From NCBI RefSeq assembly GCF_003428875.1, contig NZ_QQRS01000011.1:1-55147 (forward strand): DNA of 55,147 bases, given 5' to 3'. The number at the start of each line of letters is the position of its first letter. Position 1 is the first letter of the stretch. Origin of the DNA: Planomicrobium okeanokoites (lineage in GTDB: Bacteria; Bacillota; Bacilli; Bacillales_A; Planococcaceae). The notes under the pieces are model-generated. The model did not search any database and had not been told where the DNA came from. It was given only the letters and a program-made list of their open reading frames with translations. A program made the position numbers and the translations under genes. Of the stretch, positions 19,793 to 31,000 are shown one piece after another.

Positions 19793-20415
19793 TAACTAAG
19801 CACCTCCTCAATTTTTTCGATTGCAGCTTTCGTCATAACAACTTTATCATGTCCAAGAAGATCTAGAACATTGATGCCAGTTGCAGAGATTACTGTCATA
19901 CCTTGGATGTTGCGGGCAGACAATGCTAAGTTTTCGTTAACATCCTCTGTTACGAACAATACTTTTTTGCCCAATGAAAGGTCATTCTGCAATTGCAAGA
20001 AAGACTTTGTTTTTGGAGCGTCAAAAGTTATTCCTTCAAGTACCATCAGGTTTTCGTTCACTACTGTCGAAGACAAAGCTGAACGCATTGCAAGACGGCG
20101 TACTTTTTTAGGCAATTTATAGCTGTAGCTGCGTGGTGTTGGTCCGAAGACAATACCACCGCCACGCCATTGTGGTGAACGGATCGAACCTTGACGGGCA
20201 CGTCCAGTCCCTTTTTGGCGCCATGGCTTTTTACCGCCACCGGCTACTTCAGAACGGTTTTTTACTTTATGGTTACCTTGACGAAGTGAAGCGCGTTGAG
20301 CGATTACAGCGTCAAATAGTACTGATTCATTTGGTTCGATACCGAAAACGTAATCGTTCAACTCGATATCTCCAACTTGTGAACCTGTTTGATTTAATAA
20401 AGCTACTTTAGGCAT
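19792..20415 (-). CDS. rplD: 50S ribosomal protein L4
   Basis: A 207-residue L4 with the long tunnel-reaching loop ([20 protein letters not shown], about residues 53-72) conserved. In enterobacteria L4 represses its own S10 operon; in Bacillus this is not established. It lies between rplC and rplW. Confidence 0.98.
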   Translation of the reverse strand: MPKVALLNQTGSQVGDIELNDYVFGIEPNESVLFDAVIAQRASLRQGNHKVKNRSEVAGGGKKPWRQKGTGRARQGSIRSPQWRGGGIVFGPTPRSYSYKLPKKVRRLAMRSALSSTVVNENLMVLEGITFDAPKTKSFLQLQNDLSLGKKVLFVTEDVNENLALSARNIQGMTVISATGINVLDLLGHDKVVMTKAAIEKIEEVLS

Positions 20416-20444
20416 TCCTGTTTCCTCCTTTCTTCAAAAAATAA

Positions 20445-21074
20445 TTATTTAGCTTTGATTGCTGTTTTCACACGAATCAATGCTTTGCGAGATCCAGGAA
20501 CATTACCTTTAATAAGAAGCAAGTTACGCTCAGTATCAACTTTCACGATGTGAAGGTTTTGAATCGTAATCGTAGTGCCACCCATTTGACCAGGTAATTT
20601 CTTCTGTTTGAATACACGGTTAGGAGCAACCGGACCCATTGAACCAGGACGACGGTGGTAGCGTGAACCGTGACTCATTGGTCCGCGTGATTGTCCGTGG
20701 CGTTTAATAACACCCTGGAAACCTTTACCTTTCGTTGTTCCTGTTACATCTACTACATCGCCTTCTGCGAATACATCAACTTTGACTTCCTGACCAATCT
20801 CGTAATCAGCTAAGTTTACATTGCGAAGTTCGCGAATGAAGCGCTTAGGAGCAGTGTTAGCTTTTGCGACGTGTCCTTTAGAAGGTTTGTTTGAAAGCTT
20901 TTCGCGCTTGTCTTCAAAACCTAGTTGGACTGCTTCATAGCCGTCAACCTCAACTGTCTTTTTCTGAAGCACTACGTTTGGAGCTGCTTCAATTACAGTT
21001 ACAGGGATTAAATCACCGTTCTCAGCAAAAACTTGCGTCATACCGATTTTTCTACCTAAGATTCCTTTGGTCAT
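20445..21074 (-). CDS. rplC: 50S ribosomal protein L3
   Basis: A 209-residue L3 ([20 protein letters not shown], and the loop region [20 protein letters not shown] that reaches towards the peptidyl-transferase centre). L3 starts 50S assembly together with L24. It follows rpsJ by 47 bases. Confidence 0.98.
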   Translation of the reverse strand: MTKGILGRKIGMTQVFAENGDLIPVTVIEAAPNVVLQKKTVEVDGYEAVQLGFEDKREKLSNKPSKGHVAKANTAPKRFIRELRNVNLADYEIGQEVKVDVFAEGDVVDVTGTTKGKGFQGVIKRHGQSRGPMSHGSRYHRRPGSMGPVAPNRVFKQKKLPGQMGGTTITIQNLHIVKVDTERNLLLIKGNVPGSRKALIRVKTAIKAK

Positions 21075-21121
21075 TTGTCACACCTCCTGCAAATTTTTGT
21101 GTTTTCTATTTCGTTTACCGA

Positions 21122-21555
<434 letters not shown>

Positions 21556-21560
21556 TCACC

Positions 21561-21589
21561 ATTATACAAAATAAAAAAGAACTTCGCAA
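21561..21589 (-). promoter_or_regulatory. S10 operon proximal promoter (sigma-A)
   Basis: The minus strand shows -35 TTGCGA (21584-21589), 17 bases and a perfect -10 TATAAT (21561-21566). The spacer is T-rich. Confidence 0.85.
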
Positions 21590-21625
21590 GTGTTTCCACG
21601 AAATTCTTTTCAATTCGCTTTTATT

Positions 21626-21653
21626 AGTATAGCAGGATTTTCTTGAGATTCAA
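21626..21653 (-). promoter_or_regulatory. S10 operon distal promoter (sigma-A)
   Basis: The minus strand shows -35 TTGAAT (21648-21653), 16 bases and -10 TATACT (21626-21631), about 65 bases upstream of the proximal promoter. Tandem promoters are plausible for a heavily transcribed operon. Confidence 0.55.
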
Positions 21654-21684
21654 CCTATACGCTAATAGTCCGAACATTTCTTTC

Positions 21685-23004
21685 TTAACCAAGCAACATT
21701 ACAGCAATCCAGCCGAAAATGACGAGCGGGATATTGTAGTGGATGAACGTCGGAACAACGGTGTCCCAGATATGATTGTGCTGGCCATCCACGTTCAATC
21801 CTGCGGTCGGTCCAAGCGTCGAGTCTGATGCCGGTGAGCCTGCATCACCCAGAGCGCCGGCTGTGCCGATCAATGCGATGATTGCAATAGTGGAAAATCC
21901 GAACTCCATGCTCAGTGGAACGAATATTGCCGCAATGATAGGTATTGTGGCGAAGGATGAACCGATGCCCATCGTTACAAACAATCCGACAATCAGCATC
22001 ATCAATGCAGCCAAGCCTCTATTGCCGGCAAACAAGTCAGAAACACTTTCCACCAACGGTTCCACTGCTCCTGTCGCTGTAATGACTGAAGCAAATCCAT
22101 TCGCCGTGATCATAACGAATCCGATAAATGCCATCATGCGCATCCCTTCGGTCAGCACATCGTCGGCTTCCTTCCATTTCATCGCGCCGAACACATACAG
22201 CACAATGATCCCCGCAAGCGCTCCAACAATCATCGAGTCTGTTTCAATCTGCGCATACAGCGCTGCACCCAAGGCGATGATTGTAACAATGATATCTTTG
22301 ATCGATGCCGTTTTAATTCGGGTTTCTTCTATAGAAGAAGTTTCATGGTAGTCGCGCGGTTTGCGGTAGGAGATGAAGACAGCAATGATCAGACCTACGG
22401 CAAGGCCAGCCACCGGCAGCGCCATCGCTCTTGGAATATCCGCCATCTCAATCTCCAGTCCCGCAAGCGCCATTTGGTTTGCCAGAATCTCATGGAAGAT
22501 CAAACCAAAACCATAAGGCAGTAAAATATAAGGAGCAGTCAATCCGAATGTAAGGACCGCAGCTATCAATCGACGGTCAATCCGTAATTCATTCAAAATA
22601 TGAAGAATCGGCGGAACCAATAAGGGGATGAAGGCGATATGAATTGGTATCAGATTCTGTGAAAAGATCGCCATTGATAAAAGCGCCAGCACGATCAACG
22701 CCTTCGCCAAACCTTCCCTCGTCGCCTGGCCGTCTTTGTTTACTATCTTCAATACACCCTGCACTAGCAGCTCCGGAATACCGGTGCGTGAGATTGCTAC
22801 CGCAAATCCTCCGAGCATGGCATAACTCAGAGCTATTTCCGCCCCTTCTCCAAGTCCCGACGTAAAGGCGCCTATCGTATCCATAAACGGAAGCCCGCCA
22901 CTCAGTCCTCCTGCAAGCGCTCCGATAAGCAGCGCAAATACAACATTCACTCTTAATAGACTTAATAACAACATGACCAATACGGCCACTATAACTGCAT
23001 TCAT
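21685..23004 (-). CDS. Na+/H+ antiporter family protein (YuiF/NhaC-like)
   Basis: A 439-residue membrane protein with about eleven or twelve hydrophobic segments. The N terminus (residues 1-75) looks like the Na+/H+ antiporter N-terminal domain and the rest like the NhaC-type antiporter domain, close by memory to B. subtilis YuiF. The C-terminal part holds GTAGALGDAGSPASDSTLGP, a polar glycine-rich stretch typical of the ion-binding region. It is predicted to exchange sodium (or possibly an organic substrate) for protons; the substrate cannot be read from sequence. It has its own consensus promoter and lies alone between the tuf terminator and the S10 promoters, where Bacillus usually has nothing or an unrelated gene. 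No terminator follows it. Confidence 0.8.
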   Translation of the reverse strand: MNAVIVAVLVMLLLSLLRVNVVFALLIGALAGGLSGGLPFMDTIGAFTSGLGEGAEIALSYAMLGGFAVAISRTGIPELLVQGVLKIVNKDGQATREGLAKALIVLALLSMAIFSQNLIPIHIAFIPLLVPPILHILNELRIDRRLIAAVLTFGLTAPYILLPYGFGLIFHEILANQMALAGLEIEMADIPRAMALPVAGLAVGLIIAVFISYRKPRDYHETSSIEETRIKTASIKDIIVTIIALGAALYAQIETDSMIVGALAGIIVLYVFGAMKWKEADDVLTEGMRMMAFIGFVMITANGFASVITATGAVEPLVESVSDLFAGNRGLAALMMLIVGLFVTMGIGSSFATIPIIAAIFVPLSMEFGFSTIAIIALIGTAGALGDAGSPASDSTLGPTAGLNVDGQHNHIWDTVVPTFIHYNIPLVIFGWIAVMLLG

Positions 23005-23050
23005 AACAAAAAACTCCTTTAGTTTGCTAAAGCATTAAAGCACAACAATT

Positions 23051-23079
23051 AAAATATCAAATCAGCTTTAACTTGTCAA
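23051..23079 (-). promoter_or_regulatory. Promoter of the antiporter gene (sigma-A)
   Basis: The minus strand shows a consensus -35 TTGACA (23074-23079), 17 bases and -10 TATTTT (23051-23056). It lies 46 bases before the antiporter start, with AAAGGAG as ribosome binding site. Confidence 0.85.
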
Positions 23080-23146
23080 ACGACTGGTTCTGATAATTAC
23101 CCAGTTTTCTTTTATGTATAGCTGCCCAGTTTTGATTAGAATATAA

Positions 23147-23181
23147 AAAAATCCCTGCCTCATGAAGAGACAGGGATTTTT
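23147..23181 (-). terminator. Intrinsic terminator after tuf
   Basis: The minus strand pairs AAAAATCCCTG with CAGGGATTTTT (inner CTC/GAG, loop TTCAT) and continues in a T run. It ends the str operon about 15 bases after the tuf stop. It is symmetrical enough to act in both directions. Confidence 0.92.
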
Positions 23182-23195
23182 ACATTTAGCAGGAA

Positions 23196-24383
23196 TTACT
23201 TCTGGATTGTAGCTACAACGCCAGCGCCTACAGTACGTCCACCCTCACGGATAGAGAACTTAGTTCCTTCTTCTAGTGCGATTGGAGAGATTAGCTCAAC
23301 ATCCATTTCGATGTTGTCGCCAGGCATAACCATTTCTACACCTTCAGGAAGGTTACAAACACCAGTTACATCAGTTGTACGGAAGTAGAACTGCGGACGG
23401 TAGTTTGTGAAGAATGGAGTGTGACGTCCACCCTCTTCTTTTGAAAGAACGTATACTTCAGCTTTGAAAGTTGTGTGTGGAGTGATTGTGCCTGGTTTAG
23501 CCAATACTTGTCCACGTTGGATGTCATCACGGGAAACTCCGCGAAGAAGTGCACCAATGTTATCGCCAGCTTCAGCATAGTCAAGCAATTTACGGAACAT
23601 TTCTACACCTGTAACAGTTGTAGATTTAGCTTCTTCGTTGATACCGATGATGTCAACGTTATCGCCAACTTTAACTTGTCCACGCTCAACACGGCCAGTT
23701 GCAACCGTACCACGGCCAGTGATAGAGAATACGTCCTCTACAGGCATCATGAATGGCTTGTCAGTGTCACGCGGTGGAGTTGGGATGTACTCATCAACTG
23801 CGTTCATCAATTCCATGATTTTTTCTTCGTATTCTGCATCTCCTTCAAGAGCTTTAAGAGCAGAACCTTTGATGACAGGAATGTCATCGCCAGGGAAGTC
23901 ATATTCAGATAGAAGGTCGCGAACTTCCATTTCAACTAGTTCAAGAAGTTCTTCGTCGTCTACCATGTCGCATTTGTTCATGAATACTACAAGGTAAGGA
24001 ACACCTACTTGACGTGAAAGAAGGATGTGCTCACGAGTTTGTGGCATTGGGCCGTCAGCAGCAGATACTACCAAGATCCCGCCGTCCATTTGTGCAGCAC
24101 CAGTGATCATGTTTTTAACATAGTCAGCGTGTCCTGGGCAGTCAACGTGTGCATAGTGGCGAGTAGCAGTTTCGTACTCAACGTGAGAAGTGTTGATTGT
24201 GATACCGCGCTCTTTTTCTTCTGGTGCGTTATCGATTTGGTCGTAAGAACGAGCTTCCCCGCCTGACGCTTTAGCAAGTACTGTAGCGATTGCTGCAGTC
24301 AAAGTTGTTTTACCATGGTCAACGTGACCAATTGTACCAATATTAGCGTGTGTTTTTGAACGGTCAAATTTAGCTTTACCCAT
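23196..24383 (-). CDS. tuf: Translation elongation factor Tu
   Basis: A 395-residue GTPase that delivers aminoacyl-tRNA to the ribosome. Motifs are P-loop GHVDHGKTT (residues 19-27), switch [15 protein letters not shown] and GSALKAL; domains 2 and 3 follow. The ATG at 24383 has GAGGAGG upstream. The N terminus [16 protein letters not shown] differs slightly from the common MAKEKFDRSK. It follows fusA by 117 bases, with an extra promoter and a strong hairpin in between, which would let EF-Tu be made in excess over the rest of the operon. Confidence 0.98.
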   Translation of the reverse strand: MGKAKFDRSKTHANIGTIGHVDHGKTTLTAAIATVLAKASGGEARSYDQIDNAPEEKERGITINTSHVEYETATRHYAHVDCPGHADYVKNMITGAAQMDGGILVVSAADGPMPQTREHILLSRQVGVPYLVVFMNKCDMVDDEELLELVEMEVRDLLSEYDFPGDDIPVIKGSALKALEGDAEYEEKIMELMNAVDEYIPTPPRDTDKPFMMPVEDVFSITGRGTVATGRVERGQVKVGDNVDIIGINEEAKSTTVTGVEMFRKLLDYAEAGDNIGALLRGVSRDDIQRGQVLAKPGTITPHTTFKAEVYVLSKEEGGRHTPFFTNYRPQFYFRTTDVTGVCNLPEGVEMVMPGDNIEMDVELISPIALEEGTKFSIREGGRTVGAGVVATIQK

Positions 24384-24429
24384 TAGAAAAGTCCTCCTCA
24401 TAATTTAAGTTAATTTTTTTAACTTGCTG

Positions 24430-24462
24430 TGCCGGAATAATAGGGCCCTATCATTCCTGGCA
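24430..24462 (-). other. Stable hairpin at the 5' end of the tuf transcript
   Basis: The minus strand forms a near-perfect palindrome, TGCC-GGAAT-ATAGGG paired with CCCTAT-ATTCC-GGCA with two small mismatches. It is not followed by a T run, so it is not a terminator. It begins within a few bases of the start predicted from the tuf promoter, a position known to protect mRNAs from 5'-end-dependent decay in Bacillus. Confidence 0.55.
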
Positions 24463-24471
24463 TACAAATTA

Positions 24472-24500
24472 TTTATACTTGATTAAAGATCAAATTTCAA
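24472..24500 (-). promoter_or_regulatory. Internal tuf promoter (sigma-A)
   Basis: The minus strand shows -35 TTGAAA (24495-24500), 17 bases and -10 TATAAA (24472-24477). The -35 begins right after the fusA stop codon. Confidence 0.7.
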
Positions 24501-26579
24501 TTATTGACCTTTATTTTTTTTGATGATGTCTTCAGAAAGTGATTTTGGTACTTCTTCATAGTGATCGAAGTGCATTGAGAACACACCACGGCCTTGCGTG
24601 TTAGAACGCAATGAAGTTGCATATCCAAACATTTCAGCAAGTGGAACCATTGCACGAACAACCTGTGCGTTACCACGAGCATCCATACCTTCTACGCGTC
24701 CGCGGCGTGACGTGATGTCACCCATGATATCTCCAAGGTATTCCTCAGGGATAACAACCTCAACGCGCATGATAGGCTCAAGAATTACCGGGTTAACTTT
24801 AGAGATAGCGTTTTTAAGTGCCATTGACGCAGCAACTTTAAATGCCATTTCGTTGGAGTCAACATCATGGTAAGATCCGTCGAACAATTTAGCTTTGATA
24901 TCGATCAAAGGATATCCGGCGATAACACCGTTGTCTAGTGAGTCACGAAGACCCGCTTCGACTGCTGGGATGTATTCACGTGGAACAACACCACCAACGA
25001 TAGCATTTTCAAACTCGAAACCTGCTCCTTCTTCGTTTGGCGCGAATTCGATCCAAACGTGTCCGAATTGTCCACGACCACCTGATTGGCGTACGAACTT
25101 ACCTTCAACTTTAGCTGACTGGCGGAATGTCTCACGGTAAGATACCTGAGGCGCCCCTACGTTAGCTTCTACGTTGAATTCACGTTTCATACGGTCAACT
25201 AGGATATCAAGGTGAAGTTCACCCATACCTGCGATGATCGTTTGGCCAGTTTCCTGGTCAGTGTGAGCACGGAAAGTAGGATCTTCTTCTTGCAATTTAG
25301 CAAGGGCTTGACCCATTTTGTCTTGGTCCGCTTTTGATTTTGGTTCCACAGAAAGTGAAATAACCGGTTCTGGGAATACCATACGCTCAAGGATTACTTG
25401 CTGCTTCTCGTCACTTAAAGTATCACCAGTTGATGTATCTTTAAGGCCGATAGCCGCTGCGATATCACCGCAGTAAACTTCAGCGATCTCTTCACGGGAG
25501 TTAGCGTGCATCTGAAGGATACGTCCTACGCGCTCGCGTTTGCCTTTAGAAGAGTTTTGTACGTATGAGCCTGATTTAAGTGTTCCAGAATACACACGGA
25601 AGAAAGTAAGCTTCCCAACGTATGGATCTGTCATAACTTTAAACGCCAATGCTGAGAACGGTTCGTTTTCATCTGGTCTGCGCAATACTTCTTCGTCAGA
25701 ATCCGGAAGAACACCAGTCATTGGAGGTACATCAAGTGGTGATGGCAGGTAATCAATTACTGCATCAAGCATTAATTGAACACCTTTGTTTTTGAAAGCA
25801 GTACCACAAACTACAGGGTAGAACTCAACATCCAACGTTCCTTTACGGATTGCTGCTTTAAGTTCGTCTACTGTAAGTTCTTCGCCACCAAGGTATTTTT
25901 CCATCAAGTTTTCGTCAAGCTCAGCAACAGCTTCCACTAGTTTAGTGTGCCATTCTTCAGCAAGCTCTTTATACTCTTCAGGAATATCCCCTTCAGTGAT
26001 TTCAGTTCCAAGGTCGTTAGCGTAGAAGCGTGCATTCATTTCAACAAGATCGATGATCCCTGAGAATTCGTCTTCTGCACCAATCGGCAATTGGATTGGA
26101 TGTGCATTCGCCTGCAAGCGGTCATGCAACGTTCCAACTGAGTAAAGGAAGTCAGCACCGATTTTATCCATTTTGTTTACGAATACAACACGTGGCACGC
26201 CATATGTTGTAGCTTGACGCCAAACTGTTTCAGTTTGCGGCTCAACACCTGATTGAGCATCAAGAACCGTTACAGCACCATCAAGTACGCGCAGTGAACG
26301 TTCAACTTCTACAGTGAAGTCTACGTGTCCAGGAGTATCGATGATGTTGACGCGGTGCTCTTTCCATGAAGCTGTTGTTGCAGCAGAAGTGATCGTGATT
26401 CCACGCTCTTGCTCTTGCTCCATCCAGTCCATTTGAGAAGCACCTTCATGCGTTTCGCCGATTTTATGGATTCGGCCTGTGTAATATAAAATACGCTCCG
26501 TAGTAGTCGTTTTACCGGCATCGATGTGGGCCATGATTCCGATATTACGTGTTTTGTCTAAGGAGAACTCTCTAGGCAT
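24501..26579 (-). CDS. fusA: Translation elongation factor G
   Basis: A 692-residue translocation GTPase with P-loop [12 protein letters not shown] (about residues 17-28), [12 protein letters not shown], and domains II-V. It moves tRNA and mRNA after peptide bond formation and recycles ribosomes with RRF. The sequence is full length, with no obvious change at commonly cited fusidic-acid positions that I can identify by eye. The ATG has GAAGGAG upstream, 51 bases after the rpsG stop. Confidence 0.98.
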   Translation of the reverse strand: MPREFSLDKTRNIGIMAHIDAGKTTTTERILYYTGRIHKIGETHEGASQMDWMEQEQERGITITSAATTASWKEHRVNIIDTPGHVDFTVEVERSLRVLDGAVTVLDAQSGVEPQTETVWRQATTYGVPRVVFVNKMDKIGADFLYSVGTLHDRLQANAHPIQLPIGAEDEFSGIIDLVEMNARFYANDLGTEITEGDIPEEYKELAEEWHTKLVEAVAELDENLMEKYLGGEELTVDELKAAIRKGTLDVEFYPVVCGTAFKNKGVQLMLDAVIDYLPSPLDVPPMTGVLPDSDEEVLRRPDENEPFSALAFKVMTDPYVGKLTFFRVYSGTLKSGSYVQNSSKGKRERVGRILQMHANSREEIAEVYCGDIAAAIGLKDTSTGDTLSDEKQQVILERMVFPEPVISLSVEPKSKADQDKMGQALAKLQEEDPTFRAHTDQETGQTIIAGMGELHLDILVDRMKREFNVEANVGAPQVSYRETFRQSAKVEGKFVRQSGGRGQFGHVWIEFAPNEEGAGFEFENAIVGGVVPREYIPAVEAGLRDSLDNGVIAGYPLIDIKAKLFDGSYHDVDSNEMAFKVAASMALKNAISKVNPVILEPIMRVEVVIPEEYLGDIMGDITSRRGRVEGMDARGNAQVVRAMVPLAEMFGYATSLRSNTQGRGVFSMHFDHYEEVPKSLSEDIIKKNKGQ

Positions 26580-26630
26580 GTTGTTCTTCTCCTTCCATCT
26601 CGGATTAAGATTTTAAAATCTTGTAAGATC

Positions 26631-27125
<495 letters not shown>

Positions 27126-27145
27126 TTATTCGTTAATTTAATTGA

Positions 27146-27565
27146 TTATTTTTTTTCTTTAGGGCGTTTAGTTCCGTATTTAGAACGTCCTTGCATACGG
27201 CCGTTTACTCCAGCAGTATCAAGTGCTCCACGTACGATATGGTAACGCACACCAGGTAAATCTTTTACGCGTCCGCCGCGAAGAAGAACTACACTGTGCT
27301 CTTGAAGGTTGTGGCCTTCTCCAGGGATGTATGCATTGACCTCGATTTGGTTAGTCAAACGTACACGCGCGTATTTACGCAATGCGGAGTTTGGTTTTTT
27401 CGGTGTCATTGTACCAACACGAGTACAAACTCCACGTTTCTGAGGTGAGCTTACGTTAGTCTGAGACTTTTTGAAGCTGTTATACCCTTTGTTCAACGCT
27501 GGTGAGTCTGATTTAGAGCTTTTTGGTTTACGAGGCTTGTTAACTAATTGGTTAATTGTAGGCAT
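27146..27565 (-). CDS. rpsL: 30S ribosomal protein S12
   Basis: A 139-residue decoding-site protein. The streptomycin-relevant loops look wild type ([11 protein letters not shown] with lysines intact; [12 protein letters not shown]). The ATG has GAGAGGAGG upstream. It is the first gene of the str operon, behind a near-consensus promoter and a leader of about 365 nt. In B. subtilis the ribosomal L7Ae-like gene rplGB lies just before it; that gene is missing here. Confidence 0.98.
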   Translation of the reverse strand: MPTINQLVNKPRKPKSSKSDSPALNKGYNSFKKSQTNVSSPQKRGVCTRVGTMTPKKPNSALRKYARVRLTNQIEVNAYIPGEGHNLQEHSVVLLRGGRVKDLPGVRYHIVRGALDTAGVNGRMQGRSKYGTKRPKEKK

Positions 27566-27930
27566 CGATTTTTTCCTCCTCTCAAAAGGTGTTCTAATAC
27601 CACATATCCAGGTGGTTCATTTTTGGGTAAAAAACAAAGTCTTTGTGTTTTCTACACAAAAACTGGTATCCAGTAATTGCTTCAGCAGCTGCAGAGGATA
27701 ACTTTCTGCCTAGCCAAGCTTTTATCTTGGGTGAATCCGTTTGACCTGACCTTATCATTGATGTCCGGACGATCATGATGGGTCATCCAAGCGTTCCACT
27801 TATATATTCTTGGACAATGCCACTTTAAACGCTATTACTGTTGCTTAGTACCGAAGATAATTCGCGTTTCTTGCCAATTTTCAAGGTATTTGCATACCAA
27901 TAAAATGAAAGATCGCTAATCATCAACCTT
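27566..27930 (-). ncRNA. Long str operon leader (candidate regulatory RNA)
   Basis: About 365 nt of transcribed sequence precede rpsL with no supported gene. It contains a boxA-like core CCTTGAAAA (27878-27886); two interleaved helices, GCGTT (27828-27832) with AACGC (27791-27795) and TCCAAG (27809-27814) with CTTGGA (27786-27791); and an AT-rich hairpin TTTGTGT/ACACAAA (27642-27660) followed by a T-rich run, about 75 nt before the rpsL start. No Rfam family that I know fits. A short open frame at 27594-27776 lacks a convincing ribosome binding site and is not called. Confidence 0.45.
27878..27886 (-). promoter_or_regulatory. boxA-like element in the str leader
   Basis: The minus strand reads CCTTGAAAATTGGCAAG, close to the rRNA leader copy CCTTGAAAACTGAACAG at 144-160. 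The nine-base core is identical. It lies about 45 nt after the predicted transcription start. Confidence 0.4.
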
Positions 27931-27934
27931 CAAC

Positions 27935-27963
27935 ATAATATCACCCTGTGAATTTCATGTCAA
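27935..27963 (-). promoter_or_regulatory. str operon promoter (sigma-A)
   Basis: The minus strand shows consensus -35 TTGACA (27958-27963), 17 bases and -10 TATTAT (27935-27940). It lies immediately after the rpoC terminator. Confidence 0.9.
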
Positions 27964-27972
27964 CTAAATTCA

Positions 27973-28010
27973 TAAAAAATCCCGGGGAGCCCGTTAGCAC
28001 TCCCCGAAAT
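27973..28010 (-). terminator. Intrinsic terminator after rpoC
   Basis: The minus strand pairs CGGGGAG with CTCCCCG around a TGCTAACGGG loop and continues GGATTTTTT. It separates rpoBC from the str operon. Confidence 0.9.
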
Positions 28011-28023
28011 CTGTTCACTTTAC

Positions 28024-31000
28024 TTACGATTCAGAACCGACGATTTCTTCCGTTGGCGCTTTTTCGCTTTGAGCGATTTTAATTTGGCGGTAACGCTGCA
28101 TTCCAGTACCAGCAGGAACAAGTTTACCGATGATGACATTCTCTTTCAAGCCGAGTAGTTCATCGCGTTTCCCTTTGATCGCAGCATCCGTTAAGACGCG
28201 CGTTGTTTCCTGGAACGATGCAGCTGAAAGGAATGATTCTGTTTCAAGTGAAGCTTTTGTGATTCCGAGGATGACCGGACGGCTGGTTGCCGGAAGGTTT
28301 CCTTCAAGAACAGCTTTAACATTCGCTTCTGTAAATTGGTGGATATCCAACAGTGAACCTGGCAACAGTTCTGTATCGCCGGCTTCAATTACACGGACTT
28401 TACGGAACATCTGGCGAACCATGACTTCCACGTGTTTGTCGCCGATTTCAACACCCTGCATACGGTAAACTTTTTGAACTTCCTTCAATAGATAAACTTG
28501 AACAGCTTGTACATCTTTAACTTGCAATAATTGTTTCGGATCAATTGAACCATCTGTCAATACCTGGCCGCGAACGATGACATCATCCGCCTGCACTTTA
28601 AGGCGCGCATTGTATGGAGCCAAATATTTACGTGTTTCAACGTCACCTTGAATCGTGATTTCTTTTTGGCCTTCGCGAATTTCATCGATTTCAGTAACCG
28701 TACCTGTAATTTCAGAAATCACTGCCTGGCCTTTCGGATTTCTTGATTCGAAAATTTCCTGGATACGCGGAAGACCTTGCGTGATATCGTCTCCTGCTAC
28801 ACCGCCTGTGTGGAATGTACGCATCGTAAGCTGCGTTCCTGGTTCCCCGATTGACTGGGCTGCAATAATACCAACTGCTTCGCCCACTTCAACTTCGTCA
28901 CCAGTCGCAAGGTTCGTGCCGTAACATTTTTTGCAGACGCCGTGTTTCGTGTTACAAGTGAATGCTGAACGGATCGTCACTTCTTTGATGCCCGCTTCAA
29001 CAATGAGGCGAGTCAAATCTTGTGTGATCAATTCGTCTTTCGCGACAATCACTTCTTTTGTTTCAGGATGGCGAATTGTTTTCTTAGCGTGGCGTCCAAC
29101 GATACGCTCTTCCAACTCTTCGATTACTTCCGTACCTTCCATCAACGCTCCAACCAACAGGCCGCGGTCAGTGCCACAGTCATTTTCACGGACAATCGCA
29201 TCTTGTGCAACGTCTACGAGACGACGGGTCAAGTAACCTGAATCGGCAGTTTTCAGTGCTGTATCGGCAAGACCTTTACGTGCACCGTGAGTTGAGATGA
29301 AGTATTCCAATACCGTTAAACCTTCACGGAATGAAGATTTGATCGGCAGTTCAATGATGCGTCCTGCCGGGTTGGCCATGAGTCCGCGCATACCAGCTAA
29401 TTGTGTAAAGTTGGATGCGTTACCACGGGCACCGGAGTCACTCATCATAAAGATCGGGTTCATATTGTCGAGGGATGCCATCAATTTTTCCTGGATAACA
29501 TCTTTCGCGCTGCTCCAGAAAGAAATGACGCGTGCATAGCGCTCCTCTTCAGTGATTAAACCACGACGGAATTGTTTCATGACTTTATCTACATTGTCTT
29601 GAGCTTCAACAAGAATTTCACCTTTATCCGGAAGAACGACGATATCAGAAATACCAACCGTAATACCAGCTTGAGTGGAATATTTGAATCCAAGGCTCTT
29701 CATGCGGTCAAGCATTCTTGAAGTTTCCGTAATATGGAAACGTTTAAATACTTCAGCGATGATTTCACCAAGAATTTTCTTCTTGAATGGCGTTACAAGT
29801 TCAGCCTCTTCAATGTGCTTCCGAATATCTGTCGTTGTTGGGACAAAATATTTGGCTGGCGTTTCAACTTGCAAGTTATAATCTGTCGGTTCGTTGATAT
29901 AAGGGAACGACTTCGGCAGAATTTCATTGAAAATGATCTTGCCGACAGTTGTCAGCAATAACATTTTGTTTTGTTCAGCTGTGAAAGTCGGGTTGTTTAC
30001 AGAAGCTGCCTTGATTGCAATACGGGTATGCAAATGAACATGGCCAGTCTGATAAGCGACTAAAACTTCTTCAGGTCCAGAGAACGTAGCTCCTTCGCCA
30101 GTTGCGCCTTTGCGCTCCAACGTAAGGTAATAGTTCCCCAAAACCATATCCTGTGAAGGAGTAACAACTGGTTTTCCGTCTTTCGGGTTCAAAATGTTCT
30201 GAGCTGCCAGCATCAACAATCTTGCTTCAGCTTGAGCTTCAGATGAAAGCGGAACGTGGACAGCCATTTGGTCACCATCAAAATCGGCGTTGTATGCTGT
30301 ACATACCAATGGGTGAAGGCGAATTGCTTTACCTTCGACCAATGTCGGTTCGAAAGCCTGGATGCCAAGTCTGTGAAGTGTCGGTGCACGGTTCAATAGA
30401 ACCGGATGCTCCTTGATGACATCTTCCAGTACATCCCAAACTTCAGAATGAAGACGTTCGATTTTGCGTTTTGCGCTCTTAATATTATGGGCAAGTCCGC
30501 GTTCAACAAGCTCTTTCATAACGAAAGGCTTGAACAACTCGATCGCCATCCCTTTCGGCAAACCACATTGATACATTTTCAAGTTCGGTCCGACAACAAT
30601 AACGGAACGGCCTGAATAATCGACACGTTTACCAAGAAGGTTTTGACGGAAACGGCCTTGTTTCCCTTTAAGCATATGAGAAAGAGATTTCAATGGACGG
30701 TTACCCGGTCCTGTTACAGGACGGCCGCGTCGGCCATTATCAATCAGCGCATCTACAGCTTCCTGAAGCATGCGTTTCTCGTTTTGAACAATGATGCTTG
30801 GCGCGCCTAAATCCAATAGGCGTTTCAAACGGTTGTTCCGGTTGATTACACGACGGTAAAGATCGTTCAAATCAGAAGTGGCGAAACGGCCGCCATCCAA
30901 TTGAACCATCGGACGAAGCTCCGGCGGAATTACAGGCAGAACATCAAGAATCATCCAATCCGGGTTGTTGCCTGAATTACGGAATGATTCCACAACTTCA

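Noticed and set aside
27594..27776. 60-codon minus-strand frame as an rplGB (L7Ae) remnant
   Set aside because: It lacks a good ribosome binding site, and only a few alanines align with the end of YbxF. I see no convincing L7Ae motif.
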